Assembly: GCF_004664715.2 (NCBI RefSeq)
Contig: NC_051074.1
Location: 17,481,058 to 17,545,057 of the forward strand
Reading direction: 5' to 3'
Origin: Peromyscus leucopus
Lineage: Eukaryota; Chordata; Mammalia; Rodentia; Cricetidae
Length of the DNA stretch: 64,000 nt
The position numbers were made by a program, and so were the translations under genes. This document shows positions 24,801 to 36,585 of this stretch, piece after piece (the first letter of the stretch is position 1; every line of letters starts with the position of its first letter). The notes below the pieces were generated by a model, which was given only the letters and a program-made list of their open reading frames with translations, did not search any database and had not been told where the DNA came from.

Positions 24801-27225
24801 TAATGTATTTCAACCATGCAGATAAGTAGAGCAGGTGTGACTACATTTCCACAGACTATTTCAAGCTAAAAAAAAAAAAAAGCTAAAATAACTGCAGCTT
24901 AATGTTCTGTACCAAATGGCATGCATTATAGTTTAATTACTCAGCTTAAATTAGCACTAAAATAATATTAGCAATCATAATTTTTACTGTTTTTATGCCT
25001 CTGTGATAAGCTGAGTCATTTATGAAGCATTGTTACTGTCTTAAGAGTGAGACCAGAGAAAAATTGGTGATGGCACTTTAATTTTTACTCAAGTAGTGTT
25101 TATATGGCTAATAAATATCAAATCAATAAAAATATGTTATGAACCAGAAATGTTTTAAGATAGGTTATCTCACAATTAATGAAAAAAATTACATATAATT
25201 TAGTTGTTGCAGTGTGAAATGAAGATTTTCTTGTCTAGGTAATATTCCATGGTGCTATACCTCCATTCACTCTATATTATTTTTATTGTACACCAAAGGT
25301 ACAGAACCTGAGACACAGAGAGTGAGGTGGTAATCCACTCAGATACCAATGCATTACAAGACTGGGATTATAGAGAAATGTAAAATGATGGTATACATTG
25401 GTAACTTCCAACATGAGAGTTTCAAAACGTTAAATAACTTTCTCAATTACAAACCCATACTTTCACATCAGCAACAGAGGTCACTTTCAAAAGTTTCCAT
25501 TGTTCTTTCTATATTTTATTGTATTTTAATGGAAATTAAAAGAAACAAGCAACAGAAGAATGTTGGTTTTGGTGGGTGGAGAGCAAGGGAAAGCCTTGTA
25601 TCTGGTGAATAACTGCGGTCTGGGATAGTTTCCATATCCGGAGTATTTTTGATTGTTTGAAAACTCACCTCTATCTGATTTTACGCAGTAAATAAGACAA
25701 TCCCTTTCTTTGTCTATGGCTGTTCAAACAAACATAGGCGGCAACACCCTAATCACAAAACTTGGCAGAAATGATTGGTTCATCAGTACCCTACCAATGA
25801 ATAAAGTGTGAAGGTGTGATGGTAAGATGGCTAAGCTTTGGAGTAAGTTTCTTCAAGTAATTCACGTGAAGGCTGTTCTGTCAATACCTAGCCTATGGAT
25901 ACCAGGCCACCATGAGTGAAAGAGGCTGTGTGATGGATAGTAGTCACCGATATTACCACAAGGGCAGGATTCCTTCATCCCTGATCTACTGCTGGAGAAC
26001 TTAAGGATGTGAAAAAAAAATCTTTTACATTTGATCACCTTTGAATCTCGCTTTGTTTCTCACCAGTTTTCCTATTAAAACCTTTTCTTAGAAAATGCTG
26101 GCACATAGCTGTCTTCTTCATTGAAAATGAGTGAGAGTGTGTGCTACCATAAGGTTCTAAACAGTGCCACAACACACAAGGTAAAACTCCTCAGTTCTGA
26201 ATGGAGCTGTATTTCAGTATTAAGTTATAAAGAAATAGATATCTATTTTATTTTTCTTGGATTTACCTTTGGCTTAAAGTGTTGTATTTCAAGCAAAGTA
26301 TCCAAATACCTTTGTCTAAATCAAATTAATATAAATTATATTTCAGTTTTTATATCTTTTGAATATTTATATCTTTTACAAGCCTAGCTCTGTATGCAAA
26401 AAAATAATTCAAAAATTATGTTTGTATATGCTCCAAAGTTAAAATGTGGAGTCAGTTTTAATATTTTTCTAATATCAACATTTCGGAACATTTTAGTAAT
26501 TCTCAGGATATTACTTTTATATAGTTATTTCCTGAGTATTTACAAGCATATATTGTATTATAATTGTCTATATTGAAAGCACATATGATTTAAATAAGTT
26601 TAAGAATAAAGTCCTCGTGTCTTTAAAAGTCAACACATGTTTGATGAGCACGTGCATGGTGACAGGAAATTCCAGATGATGGGAGAACAGTGCAACATGA
26701 AAACAACCAGTGAAAGCCCACGGCACCCCACCCCTTCAGGTATACACACAGGTCAAAAACAAGAGAACAAAACTACCTCATCAGAATTCTTCCGATTTAT
26801 TATGTTGTATAAATGAAATAACACTCGATTGTTTAAAATAGTAAAATTCCCTTTCCTAAAGAAATAACGTTTTGAAAGCTGGGTTGTCTGTGCTAAATTC
26901 AGAGGGGAAGCTTTTTGGAAATGAGTGACTAGGGAGCTTCTATCATAGTTAATAGTTTAACTTACTATGGTTTCTTAATTGATGGCATTATTCAGAGGTG
27001 GCAGAAGATAGAAGGCAGGAAAGCAGGGGAGACCTCACATCGGTCTGTGTTCCCTGGAGCTCTGAGGAGATCAGCTGCAACAACCACATCTGAGCTATGG
27101 AACCATGAACTGGAACCTCTGAACCTATTAACTTTCCTTTTGAATGTGCTCTCTTGTGTACTTTTCACAGTGACATAAAGCAAACTAGAATTTAATATCA
27201 GTAAGTGTGATTGGGAGTTCAAGAG
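24801..27225. other. Mostly unique sequence, no gene recognised
   Basis: Single-copy-looking DNA. 24,880-25,060 contains several TAATTA/TTTAATTA-type homeodomain-like motifs. Frames of 60-88 codons here show no domains. Confidence 0.35.
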
Positions 27226-27234
27226 GAAAACACT

Positions 27235-27535
27235 TTTATTATGGTTATCCTAGACCCTCCTCCACCTCCCTGAAATTTCATGGTAATCTTTCACTCACTG
27301 GCCTCCTTCCCCTACCCTTTCTCAAAACAAAATAAAACACAACAAAAAAAAAAGGAAAAAATAATAAGAGCGTAGCAGTGTATACACCCCCCCCACACAC
27401 ACCACTACATATAACCATACAATGCATACACACTAACAAACAAACAAAAACCAACCAAACATAGAGTCCAGTTTATACATTATCTACTCCTGGGCATGTA
27501 GTGCATGCTACAGTTTTATGACAGGTAGAATTTGT
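27235..27535 (-). mobile_element. L1 fragment
   Basis: Contains 'ATAGAGTCCAGTTTATACAT' and 'CTACTCCTGGGCATGTAGTG', which I recognise as typical antisense pieces of a rodent L1 3' region. A C/CA-rich stretch lies at 27,388-27,403. Decayed and short. Confidence 0.45.
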
Positions 27536-30318
27536 TTCAAGATGAGCACTATACTTAGAGCATTATGAAGATCCTGACAGAAAGGAAGTTGTGAAAATTG
27601 TGGAAATGTTATTGGAGATCCATAGAATATTATAAATAAGAACCAGCACTGTTAGTGTAGCAAGGTTTGGGTCTCACTAAATTCTGTATGTCCTTTTAGA
27701 AGGCTTATTTAATTAAATAAAGTTATCCAATTAAAAGAAGAAGTCAGTACCATTCATAAAATCAGTTGTCAAGTAATTGATTATTTGTCTAATAGTTGCT
27801 ATGAGCTGAAATAAAAGGCTCTTGGTAAATAAAAATTAACCTGTAGGCTTTTATTTCACTTCTTGTTTTACACCAGAAGTATTTTTTTTAATTCTGTGAC
27901 TATAAGTCCTTCAGGCTAAAATAATGCTTAGTATCATATCCCATTTGTATCAAATGTGTTAAATAATAACATTCAAAACTTGCGCCCAGTTCTGGTTGAT
28001 TCTAATCCAAATTGATGGATGTACAAAGGTGAGATAACAAATGAGCTCTTGATATAGATATTCGAGAAGATGAGAGAGCAGTGCCAGGCAAAACAACCTG
28101 CGGACTTAATTCACCTCTGCCCCTACTTACAAACTGACGATACAGGAGCACTGGTCCTAAGATCACACAGGCATTTCACCAACTTTCTAAACACCATCTG
28201 TCAGTCATGGTGATGGAGGCTCTTAGAGAATGGTGTTGCTTCTGAGACTTATTTGAAAGGAAAAAGCTATTGAGGAATTGGGCCTAGTAAACCAGAACCA
28301 TGAAAGTAACAGGCTTACCTCCTCTTCAAGATCCCAGAACAGGATGAAAACCCCTAGAAATATGTTACAACTCCTATTTACTAACCCACGCATCATCTTC
28401 ATTCAGTGCTATGAATAAAACTTATGTTGTTGGGTTTTGTGGTGAAGTATGTGTGTATATACAAAGAAAAACCATTTTAAACAATACATGAGACATAAAA
28501 AAAGTATATTTATAAATTACAAAAAAACTTTTTGAACTTAAAAAATAGTATAAAATGATAAAATCTGCATGATATTTATAAAGTAATATTCAATCATACA
28601 TGGAATAAGTAGGTAACTGTTGCAATTGCAATGCAGTTTGTAATTGTTTGTAATGAATCAGCTGTTTGAAAACTCAGTGAGGAACCGGACCAATAATTTA
28701 AGCAACTTAAGGAAGCAACATATTTTACAAAGTTCATGTGATAGCTTCTTGCCCTTCCCTGTGTTCCATTGTAAATTTACTAGTCTGTGTTTCATACGAG
28801 AATCAATATGGGTAATCAATAAGAACTTTAATGGACATCATGATGAGATTTTCTACAAAGACTGTCTATATATGAATTCACATCCACATTGACCCCTTTT
28901 ATCATGATTGGATTTCTCTAATATTTAAAAAGGACTTGGTAAGTATCACAGTTCAGGATGTGAAAACTTTAAACACATCAGTCCTCAATATGTTCAAAAC
29001 AACAAATACATTAATTGTCTGTGTATTGTTGAAACTATGAATGTATTTATCTTCATATAATTTTTTGTTATTTTAGCAAAAATCCATATTCTAAATCTAT
29101 GAATTCTTGTGTTATGGGAAGTTACGTTTAAAAATCTTTCCTGTATGTATATGATTTGCTTGATAAATTTCTCTTTTAACATTAAAAACATAAAAATAAC
29201 ATAATTATAAACCACCATTCTACAAATAAATTTGTTATTGAAATGCTTTCCAAAGGGAATAGAGATACCCGTATCTCTCCTGATTGATTTATTATGTGGT
29301 CATAACCTTAGTTCAGCTGTGGTTTTCTTTTATTTGTTATAGAAGGCCATCAAAATAAAAATGTTCTTAGCAAACTTTGTGGCATAGAGTTTATGTTTGG
29401 TATTTATAGTCATTTCCTATTATATATTGTATGCATATATATGTCCATATATATGTATTACATTGTTGTTTGTAACTAATGATGTTTATTTAAATGTTTA
29501 CTAACAAACTGTGTAAACACATGTATCTAAACAAATATAATTTTCTCATAATTTTTCATAGCTCATCGTGCTGTACCCTTGTCCAACCCATTCTAATAAC
29601 AATTCTTCATTTACCCCTCTCTAATCACTTCTATCAACATTGTCCTTTGCTCTCATGTGCCCAAACCTGATGGATCCTCTAACACACTATTGGAATATCT
29701 GTATAATTTGCCATATCTACTTCTCAAAAGCCTCTTTGCTTCTATTCATTTCTACTATAACAGGCCACTGTTCTTTCTCTGGAATATTAAAACCACTTTT
29801 TAAGGTACCTGTGTTTGCAGATTAAAGAATAACAGGTGAAGTTACCATAATTTAACTATTTCTGTGGTCATATCATATTTCTATTAGAATATTCTCCCAA
29901 AAGTGACACTTCATTAGGATGTATTTAATGTAAAGTTAAGTACATGAGACTAAATTTAATTTTTAACACATCATGAATGTTTTTTCTATACTTAAGTTTT
30001 TCAAATATTTACTGTGACAAAAATTGTATAATAAACATTTTGCATGGAAGCTGATCATATCTGTGGCCACACATGTAACCCTTGTTCTATGAGGTAAAGA
30101 TAGAGCTTGCTGGAGCTTGCTGATGGTCAGGCAAGTCTCAGGATGAGTGAGAGCCACTCACTCAAGATGTGGAGAGTAATAAAGTAAAAAGTATAACTTG
30201 ATGCATTTCCCTTTAGATGCAGCAAGAATTAGTACTTACTGAGCTATCTATCTAGCTTTGCCATCAAGCATTGACTAGCTAAATAGATTGTTTTTCTTTT
30301 CAAAACTACATACTACCA
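27536..30318. other. AT-rich sequence, no gene recognised
   Basis: No exon, RNA gene or clear repeat was recognised. Reading frames of 60-82 codons are consistent with chance. Confidence 0.35.
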
Positions 30319-30466
30319 CTATGGACATGGTAGGTCATGTCTCTAATATCAACACTCAGAATGCAGAGGCAGGTGGATCTCTGTGAATTCAAGGCCAGCA
30401 TGGTCTATAAAGCAATTTGCAGCTAGGGTTGTTACACAGAGAAACCCTGTCTCTTAAAAAAAAAGT
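30319..30466 (+). mobile_element. B1 SINE
   Basis: B1 in sense orientation: 'CAGAGGCAGGTGGATCTCTG', 'TTCAAGGCCAGCATGGTCTA', then 'ACACAGAGAAACCCTGTCTC' and a short A tail ending at about 30,466. Confidence 0.88.
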
Positions 30467-30554
30467 TTTAATTATAAAAAACAAAAACTTGTGTTCTATT
30501 ATTTCCAGTTTAATTTTCCATGTGCCACACTTTACCTCTCTTTCCACACTACAA

Positions 30555-31030
30555 CCATATATTTTATTTTATTTGTTTTTGAGAATATAATTATAATGTT
30601 TCTTCCCTTTTTCCCCTCCAAATCCTCTCATATACGCATCCCCACTCTCTTCAACGGCCTGTATTTCACTCATTATTTCAAGCACATATGTATATACATT
30701 AACATTCCTAGCTATAACCAATTCAGTACATATAATATTATTTGTATGTATGTTTTCATAGATGACCATTTGGTACTGGACAACAAACTAGTGTGCACTT
30801 CCAGCTTTTCATCATTGCCTGTAGTTATCTGTTTATGTTTGAGCCTGTGCAGGTTTTCAGACTCATTTAAGCACGTCCTTTGGTGTCATCCTTGTTCAGC
30901 CTATGTTTGGGTAGTCATGTTATTAGGACTGTGTGTATGTAGCTTTAAATGACACGAGGAAGCACAATCTCAAAGCAAAACCCTTGATTCTCTAGCTTCC
31001 TCATTCTTCCCACCCCTATCCCCATCACCT
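30555..31030 (-). mobile_element. L1 3' UTR (antisense)
   Basis: T-rich 3' end at about 30,560, then pieces shared with the antisense L1 at 45,495-45,860: the 'CATTGCCTGTAGTTATCTGT' / 'CTTGTTCAGCCTATGTTTGG' / 'AGTCATGTTATTAGGACTGT' series. The 153-codon frame over this interval is an artefact of T-rich L1 antisense sequence. Confidence 0.65.
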
Positions 31031-31269
31031 GAACCATAGGTGCTGGAGAGTTTTTGTAGATGTATTAGTTGTAATAGCACTCCAAAACCCTGCATTTTGA
31101 TAGGTTGTGATATTCTGTAATGATCTCCATATGATGAAAAGAGTAATTTCCATGATAAGGGGAGAAAACCACGTTTATATGTAGTTATAAAGACAAATGT
31201 TTATAGTGTTTTTGTTAGAGATTATGCTGGTTTAATAAATTAGCAGTTGTACAGTCTACTCCAATAACT

Positions 31270-31700
31270 ATTACTTCATTTCACTGGCACTGTATAGTTT
31301 GCTATGTTTCCAGTATCAGGCATAGTTTCTGGGTTATCATGCCATGCTGGTTGTCTATGCTGTTCTTAGGCAGCACAAATGGGTAAGACTATTGGGTGCT
31401 TTCCTCCTTTAGAAGCTTGTGTGCTGACTTCTGGTATCATGAAAGCTAGTTCACAGGTAAGGAACCTCAAAGTCAATTGACTTCTGATATCATGAAAGCT
31501 AGTTCACAGGAAAGGAACCTCATGGTCAATTCAGCTCAGGGCTCTACGGGTCATATTTCTGAAGTGCATGGTGTCTTCCTCAACAGAGGCTTACCTTTTG
31601 TCTCTGGGGCTAGGGGTTAACCAGAGCAACAGCAACAGGTTGTTGCTTTTGGGAGTCCCTTGGATAGCTCTGGCCAATGACTCAATCTAATGTTTGGTAT
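31270..31700 (-). mobile_element. L1 3' region fragment (antisense) with a 53-bp tandem duplication
   Basis: Continues the antisense L1 series. A 53-base unit starting GACTTCTGGTATCATGAAAG at 31,426 is repeated directly at 31,479-31,531 with a few mismatches. No other family was recognised. Confidence 0.5.
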
Positions 31701-31854
31701 TGTTTTTGTTGTTGTTGTTTGTTTTTGTTTTTATTTGTTTGTTTCTTTGTTTTTTGCTTAGGTCGTATTTGGCTCTTGGAGGGAACATCATCATCTCAGA
31801 TGAGAAAAGATAATTAAAACTATATATATGGAATTAAGTACATAATAGATTTTT

Positions 31855-32278
31855 TTGGAGTAATCAACAATTCCTTATGACTTCCCCATTCATCTATACT
31901 GTTACTTTCTACTTACCTACCCCTTCTTCTGTATTTAATTTCCTCCCTCATCTCAAAACCCCATTTCCACCTTTCCATATCTCCTAGTAGATGACTTCAA
32001 TCCTATTATTTCCCTTTATTCTCTTCCTACTATCTTATTACCTCCCTAGCCCTCCCTAAAGAGCCCCCCTTTCCCATTTTCCTAATCAGATCATTTACAC
32101 CTTACCATTCCCTTCTCTATTACTCCTCAACCCCTCTACATGGCAATGCTTTTGTTTATTTTCTGGTTTCTGCAGTTACTACAGGATATGTACTCACATC
32201 TGAAGATTTGGAGCTATGAGCCTCCAATGAGAGAGAACATGTAGCTTTTGTCTTTCTGGGTTTTGGTTAACTCTCTCA

Positions 32279-32353
<75 letters not shown>

Positions 32354-32450
32354 AATGCATTTATCTGCCAAGTTCAAAATTTCTTAAATAGTTCTTTAAA
32401 AGGTCTACCGTTATGGTAGAACTTAGACATGTTTTATGGATCTATGATAA
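31855..32450 (-). mobile_element. L1 fragment (antisense) with (TC)n expansion
   Basis: Antisense landmarks of the L1 ORF2 3' end are present: 'AGAACATGTAGCTTTTGTCT', then 'TTCTGGGTTTTGGTTAACTC'. Just beyond 'CTCTCAATATT' a (TC)n tract of about 68 bases (32,283-32,350) has expanded inside the L1. Confidence 0.65.
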
Positions 32451-32461
32451 TTTTTTGCTTG

Positions 32462-32585
32462 GTTTCCTTTTGTTTTTTGAGACAGGATTTAATAGCACAG
32501 GCTGGTCTTGAACTCATATATATGAACTCATTGTTAGTATGAGTTAAAACCAGGTATCAGGTATCACAAGATTGAATAGCCACAG
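32462..32585 (-). mobile_element. Degraded B1-like fragment
   Basis: 'TTTTGAGACAGGATTTAATA' and 'GCACAGGCTGGTCTTGAACT' match the tail-proximal part of an antisense B1. The remainder is decayed. It abuts the outer mys-like element. Confidence 0.6.
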
Positions 32586-32601
32586 CTGCTCTATTTTTTT
32601 C

Positions 32602-32962
32602 TGCTGTGGGATAATGCTTTTGTACACTGGTTGAATAAAATGCTGACTGGCCAGTAACCAGGCAGGAAGTATAGACTAGATAAGCAGACAAGGAGAATTC
32701 TGGCAAGAAGAAGACTGAGTCAGGAGATGCCAGCTCGCCATCCAGGGAGCAGCATGTAATGACACACAGGTAAAGTCACGGAAAACATGGTGAGATACAG
32801 ATTAACAGATATGGGCTGAGCTTAAGTGTAAGAGCTAGTCAGTAGGAAGCCTAACCTAATGGCCAAGCAGTTATAAATAATATTAAGTCTCTGTGTGATT
32901 ATTTTATAAGCGGTCTACTGGACTGCAGGGCCCAGGCAGGACCAGAGAAACTTCTAGCTACA
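32602..32962 (+). repeat. 5' LTR of the outer mys-like element
   Basis: 361 bases, starting TGCTGTGGGATAATG and ending TCTAGCTACA. Its partner is 38,210-38,562. The same LTR family, reversed, forms the ends of the inner element: both families start TGCTGTGG or TGTTGTGG and share the 'CCAGGCAGGAAGTATAG' block. Confidence 0.9.
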
Positions 32963-32964
32963 AA

Positions 32965-32982
32965 TGGCACCTAATGGCTTGA
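32965..32982 (+). other. Primer binding site of the outer element (Lys-tRNA type, decayed)
   Basis: TGGCACCTAATGGCTTGA begins two bases after the LTR. It aligns with the better preserved TGGCGCCCAACGGCTCGA of the inner element. Retroviral PBS sequences beginning TGGCGCCC pair with lysine tRNAs. Confidence 0.8.
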
Positions 32983-33634
32983 GTTTCCAGCTAATACCTA
33001 AAATACTTAATAAGCAATTCTAAATAGAGCCAAAAACAGGTTCCTGCTTCGTGTCTCATGTGGGCGGCGAGACCCCACAGAATTCTGGCTTGAGCACAAC
33101 ATGGCGGATTCCTGCTGAATTACACAGTGGTTTCTGCAAGCCATGCAACATGGTGCATGATGGATATAGCTTTTGCTAGTACAAAAAATAAAAAAATAAA
33201 AGGGTTTCTGGGATACATGCTGCTGGATGCTGGATGGAAGTATAGACCCACTGGTTCCCAGAGTTGGCGGTGAGCATGGCTCCCAGAGCTGGCTGTAAAT
33301 ACAGTTCTTCCAGCTGAACTGGGAAGCTGAGGTGGGCAGAGCCAGCATCCAAAGCTGCCATTTCAGTCCTAGTCAGTTTAAAGCAATAGATTCACAATAA
33401 GTCAGATTCAGATTAAATAAACCTCTAAATGGTTTAAGATGTGTATAAAAATGCATGTATATTTGGAAGAGAGAGGAAAAGGAATATAGATGGTTATATA
33501 AAGAAATAGTTTTAAAAAGTAAAGTCTTTACAGAGACAGTAAAGGTAATATAAAAAATAAGCCACATAAAGATGGATATTTCACAGAGAATCTGAATTGT
33601 GTTGTCTTTGGAATTTTTAACTGTAGAGTGACGT
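32983..33634 (+). mobile_element. Leader / untranslated region of the outer mys-like element
   Basis: Homologous to the complement of about 36,600-37,105 in the inner copy: 'CCAAAAACAGGTTCCTGCTT' here and its counterpart there, and a shared A-rich stretch before GGGTTTCTGGG. About 150-200 bases around 33,400-33,590 have no obvious counterpart in the inner copy. Frames of 61-113 codons on the minus strand here are chance frames. Confidence 0.7.
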
Positions 33635-33835
33635 TTGATTGTAAAAGCTGCTGAGTTAAATCAATATGTATATTTTAAAGGTATTTTAATTTCAAAATTT
33701 ATGTCTCAGGATATGTTGCTTTGGGAAAGAGGTTCTGATTTTGTTTCCATGGAAGATGAGAACCTGTGGATTGCTTCTAGGCTAATATGGTTTGACCAGC
33801 CAAGACCTCCTGAAAGGTCTCCATTGACACCATGA
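33635..33835 (+). pseudogene. Integrase C-terminal domain remnant in the outer mys-like element
   Basis: A 66-codon frame whose AELNQYVYFKG and DMLLWERGSDFVS pieces align with the integrase C-terminal domain at 2,166-2,240 (ELNQPVYFKD) and with the inner mys copy. It is not a functional product: it lacks the zinc and catalytic domains. It shows that the mys backbone derives from a pol-containing retrovirus. Confidence 0.7.
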
Positions 33836-34088
33836 CCCAGATGATCCAACATCCAAAAACAACTTCAAGGCAACTGGCTCAGAGAATACAACATCACAGA
33901 CTATTCCAGTCAGGACTTGACCTTAATTCTTAATTTTCCCAGCATTCTTTTAAGAGTAGAGCACCCTTTATCAGCAGGAAGTAGCCTAGAATACAATGCC
34001 CACATTCCCCAAAAATGGATTATGGATGTTTATCTTTGTTTAGGTTGTTGGTTACAAAATTATTATTGTTCATAGTCAATATCTTTCT

Positions 34089-34089
34089 T

Positions 34090-34132
<43 letters not shown>

Positions 34133-34277
34133 TTTTTCGAGACAGGGTTTTTCTGTGCAGTTTTGCGCCTTTCCTGGAACTCGCTTTGGATACCAGGCTG
34201 GCATAGAACTCACAGAGATCCACCTGGCTCTGCCTCCCGAGTGCTGGGACTAAAGGCGTGCACCACCACCGCCTGGC
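34089..34277 (-). mobile_element. B1 SINE with perfect 18-bp target duplication
   Basis: Antisense B1 with a T tract of about 40 bases, then 'GAGACAGGGTTTTTCTGTGC' and ending 'CACCACCACCGCCTGG'. Perfect duplication CATAGTCAATATCTTTCT at 34,071-34,088 and 34,278-34,295. It lies in the outer mys-like element. The long pure tail and intact duplication suggest a fairly young insertion. Confidence 0.96.
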
Positions 34278-34631
34278 CATAGTCAATATCTTTCTAAAAG
34301 AAGAAAGAGGTATATTATATGGAAATATAAGATATAGATATGATAGGATAAGATAGTTGAAGCTACTTTTAAAGAGAAACTTGTTTAAAATGTTTTATAA
34401 TGCTATAGGGTTTAGTTTATTACAAATTTAAAGTTAATTTTGTTATACTGTATATATAATTCTACTCTTGTCTGAGGTATTATGTTTATGTAACTTATTT
34501 AAATTGTAATGGATAATTAAGAAATACAGATTAATAATTAGTCTTCTATGATAGTCAAACTTATAGTCATGTTAAGTTTTCTAGGTATACATAGATATAA
34601 TTCAATTAGGTAGGTAATCTTCAAACACTTC

Positions 34632-34975
34632 TGTTGCTGGAGGGCTTCTCTCCAGGTTCCCCAAGCCCCGCAGTCCCACAATCCACTTATAAAATAATCA
34701 CTCAGACGCTTATATCACTTATAAACTGTATGGCCGTGGCAGGCTTCTTGCTAACTGTTCTTTTATCTTATATTAACCCATTTTTATAAATCTATAGCTT
34801 GCCACGTGGCTGGTGGCTTACCGGCGTCTCTACATGCTCTTCTCCTGGCCGTGGCTGCAGTGTCTCTCCCCCTTCTTCCTGTTTCCCCAATTCTCTTCTC
34901 TCTTTGTCCCGCCTATACTTCCTGCCTGGTCACTTGCCATCAGTGTTTTATTTATATAGAGTGATATCCACAGCA
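34632..34975 (-). repeat. 3' LTR of the inner mys-like element
   Basis: 344 bases, reading on the minus strand from TGCTGTGGATATCAC, with an ATATAAATAAAA box soon after, to CCCTCCAGCAACA. Identical base for base with 37,126-37,469 by direct comparison. The 103-codon plus-strand frame starting at 34,799 is an antisense chance frame, repeated in the other LTR. Confidence 0.95.
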
Positions 34976-34995
34976 CTTCCCCTTTCTTCTTTTTT
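34976..34995 (-). other. Polypurine tract of the inner element
   Basis: On the minus strand an A/G-only run ending GAAGAAAGGGGAAG sits directly before the LTR's TG. This is the expected primer for plus-strand DNA synthesis. Confidence 0.85.
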
Positions 34996-35230
34996 TAAAA
35001 AGGAAGGTTTTAACTTTAACATGGTAAAATTACATATAACAAAACAATTACCGAGCAAGAATTATAGTTACAATATTAAAGAAGATGTCCTATATATCTT
35101 ATATTTGTGAGTTTAAGGTTTTATAGCTAACTTATCTTTTATCATAACTGAGGAAATTACGACTATCTAGTCTTTAACCACATCAAAGACCTGAGAAGGA
35201 ACATAATGGTCCCTGAGAAATGGTAGATGG

Positions 35231-35719
35231 ATGCAAGCAACTTTCGGGAATCTTGCAAGAGTAGACCAAGACAGCTGGCAGCCTGGACAGTCACCTAATG
35301 TTTCTCAGCATTGTTGGTGCATTCAAATTGGCTACAGGCCTAGAGTATCTGACAGACCATTTTTAGAAGCAGGAATTCTGAAAGACCATCTTACCCTGTC
35401 TTGGCAGAGTACAGTGGTCGCTTTCCTTGTGTCCCGCTTGTCCAGAAAGGACAGCATTGCATTCATACTGTTAGCCGTCAAGGCAAGGGCAGTTCTTTGC
35501 CCAGTAGGCCATTTTGTGCCAAAAAGACAAACTTCCAAATGGAAATGTCTTAGAAGCCCAACATTCTCTCGGGATCAATTGGTGCAGCCAGGAGCAGTTG
35601 TGTCTCACGTCAACAGAATTCTAAGTTATTTAAATGCCATGTTCTCTAGGTCTATGAAGTGTTTGAAGATTACCTATCTATCTGAAATATATCTATGTAT
35701 ACCTAGAAGACTTAACTAA
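35231..35719 (+). other. Antisense open frame in the inner mys-like element (coding status doubtful)
   Basis: A 162-codon plus-strand frame, opposite to the element's own sense. Its last third (QPGAVVSHVNRILSYLNA-FSRSMKCLKIT) is also readable, with few changes, in a 65-codon antisense frame at 3,941-4,138 of the older retroviral fragment. I recognise no domain. Shared ancestry of the DNA explains the match without any coding function. Confidence 0.3.
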
Positions 35720-35827
35720 CATGGCTACAAATATGATTATCATAGATGACTGATTATTAATCTATTTTTAATTATCCATTACAATTTTAAATGAGTTACA
35801 TAAACATAATACCTCAAACAAGAATAG

Positions 35828-35829
<2 letters not shown>

Positions 35830-35872
<43 letters not shown>
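35830..35872. repeat. (TA)n microsatellite inside the inner element
   Basis: Perfect TA tract of about 42 bases in the 3' region of the inner mys-like element. Confidence 0.96.
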
Positions 35873-35875
<3 letters not shown>

Positions 35876-36369
35876 TATAACAAAATTAACTTTAAGTTTG
35901 TATCAATAAACTAAAATCTATACCAATGTAAAACATTTTAAACAAGTTGTTCTGTAAAAGTAGGTTCATTAATCTACCCTTTTATCTTATCATCTCCATA
36001 TCCTCCTATATATCATATCCCCTTTTCTTTTTTAGAAAGAGATCACATTTATAATCAACCTGTTTTAAATAAAAATATTGGTTTTTCTCTGTCCCACACC
36101 AGAGGGCTCTTCTGATTTGGGACACAAGAATCCCTTAACCATTTTTTTTTTTTAAAGCAATATGTCTGGGTTTAGAGGGGGAGTGAGCCAATTCCACCTC
36201 CAAAGCCAGCTTGGTATATTTGGGAATTTGGGCGTAGCATCTCTTACTACTTCCTGCTGGAGGGGGCGCTGTATCTTATGGGGACGCAAAGAAAATTTTA
36301 GACCTATGGGGTAGTCCGTGAGGCTGTATTGTGTGAACCAGTTGCCTTGAAACCGATCTGGATGTTGGA

Positions 36370-36585
36370 TCATCTGGGCCATGGTGTCATCGGAGTCCTT
36401 TCAGGGGGTCTTGGCTGGTGAAACCTGATGTATCTTAATCTGGAACAAGTCCACAGCCTCTGCCTTTCTGTGGAAACAAAAGCAGAACCTCTTTTCCAAA
36501 GTAACATATCCTTATATCCAAATTTTGAAGTCAAGGTACCTTTAAAATATACATTTTGGCATAACTCAACAGCTTTTGTAATCAA
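36370..36585 (-). pseudogene. Integrase C-terminal domain remnant in the inner mys-like element
   Basis: A 71-codon frame with AVELCQNVYFKGTLTS and DMLLWKRGSAFVST, aligning with the integrase C-terminal tail at 2,166-2,240 and with 33,635-33,835. It is the only pol-derived part of this element that I can recognise. It marks where the deletion that created mys rejoined the retroviral genome. The frame is open here, but nothing indicates a translated product. Confidence 0.72.

Noticed and set aside
30491..30952. 153-codon plus-strand frame, hydrophobic and Phe/Ile-rich
   Set aside because: It spans a B1 tail and the antisense L1 3' UTR; T-rich antisense DNA yields such frames.
33007..33348. 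113-codon minus-strand frame
   Set aside because: Antisense to the leader of the outer mys; no recognised domain and not preserved in the inner copy.
34799..35110. Repeated frame of 72-103 codons in both inner LTRs
   Set aside because: Identical in both copies only because the LTRs are identical; antisense to the element.
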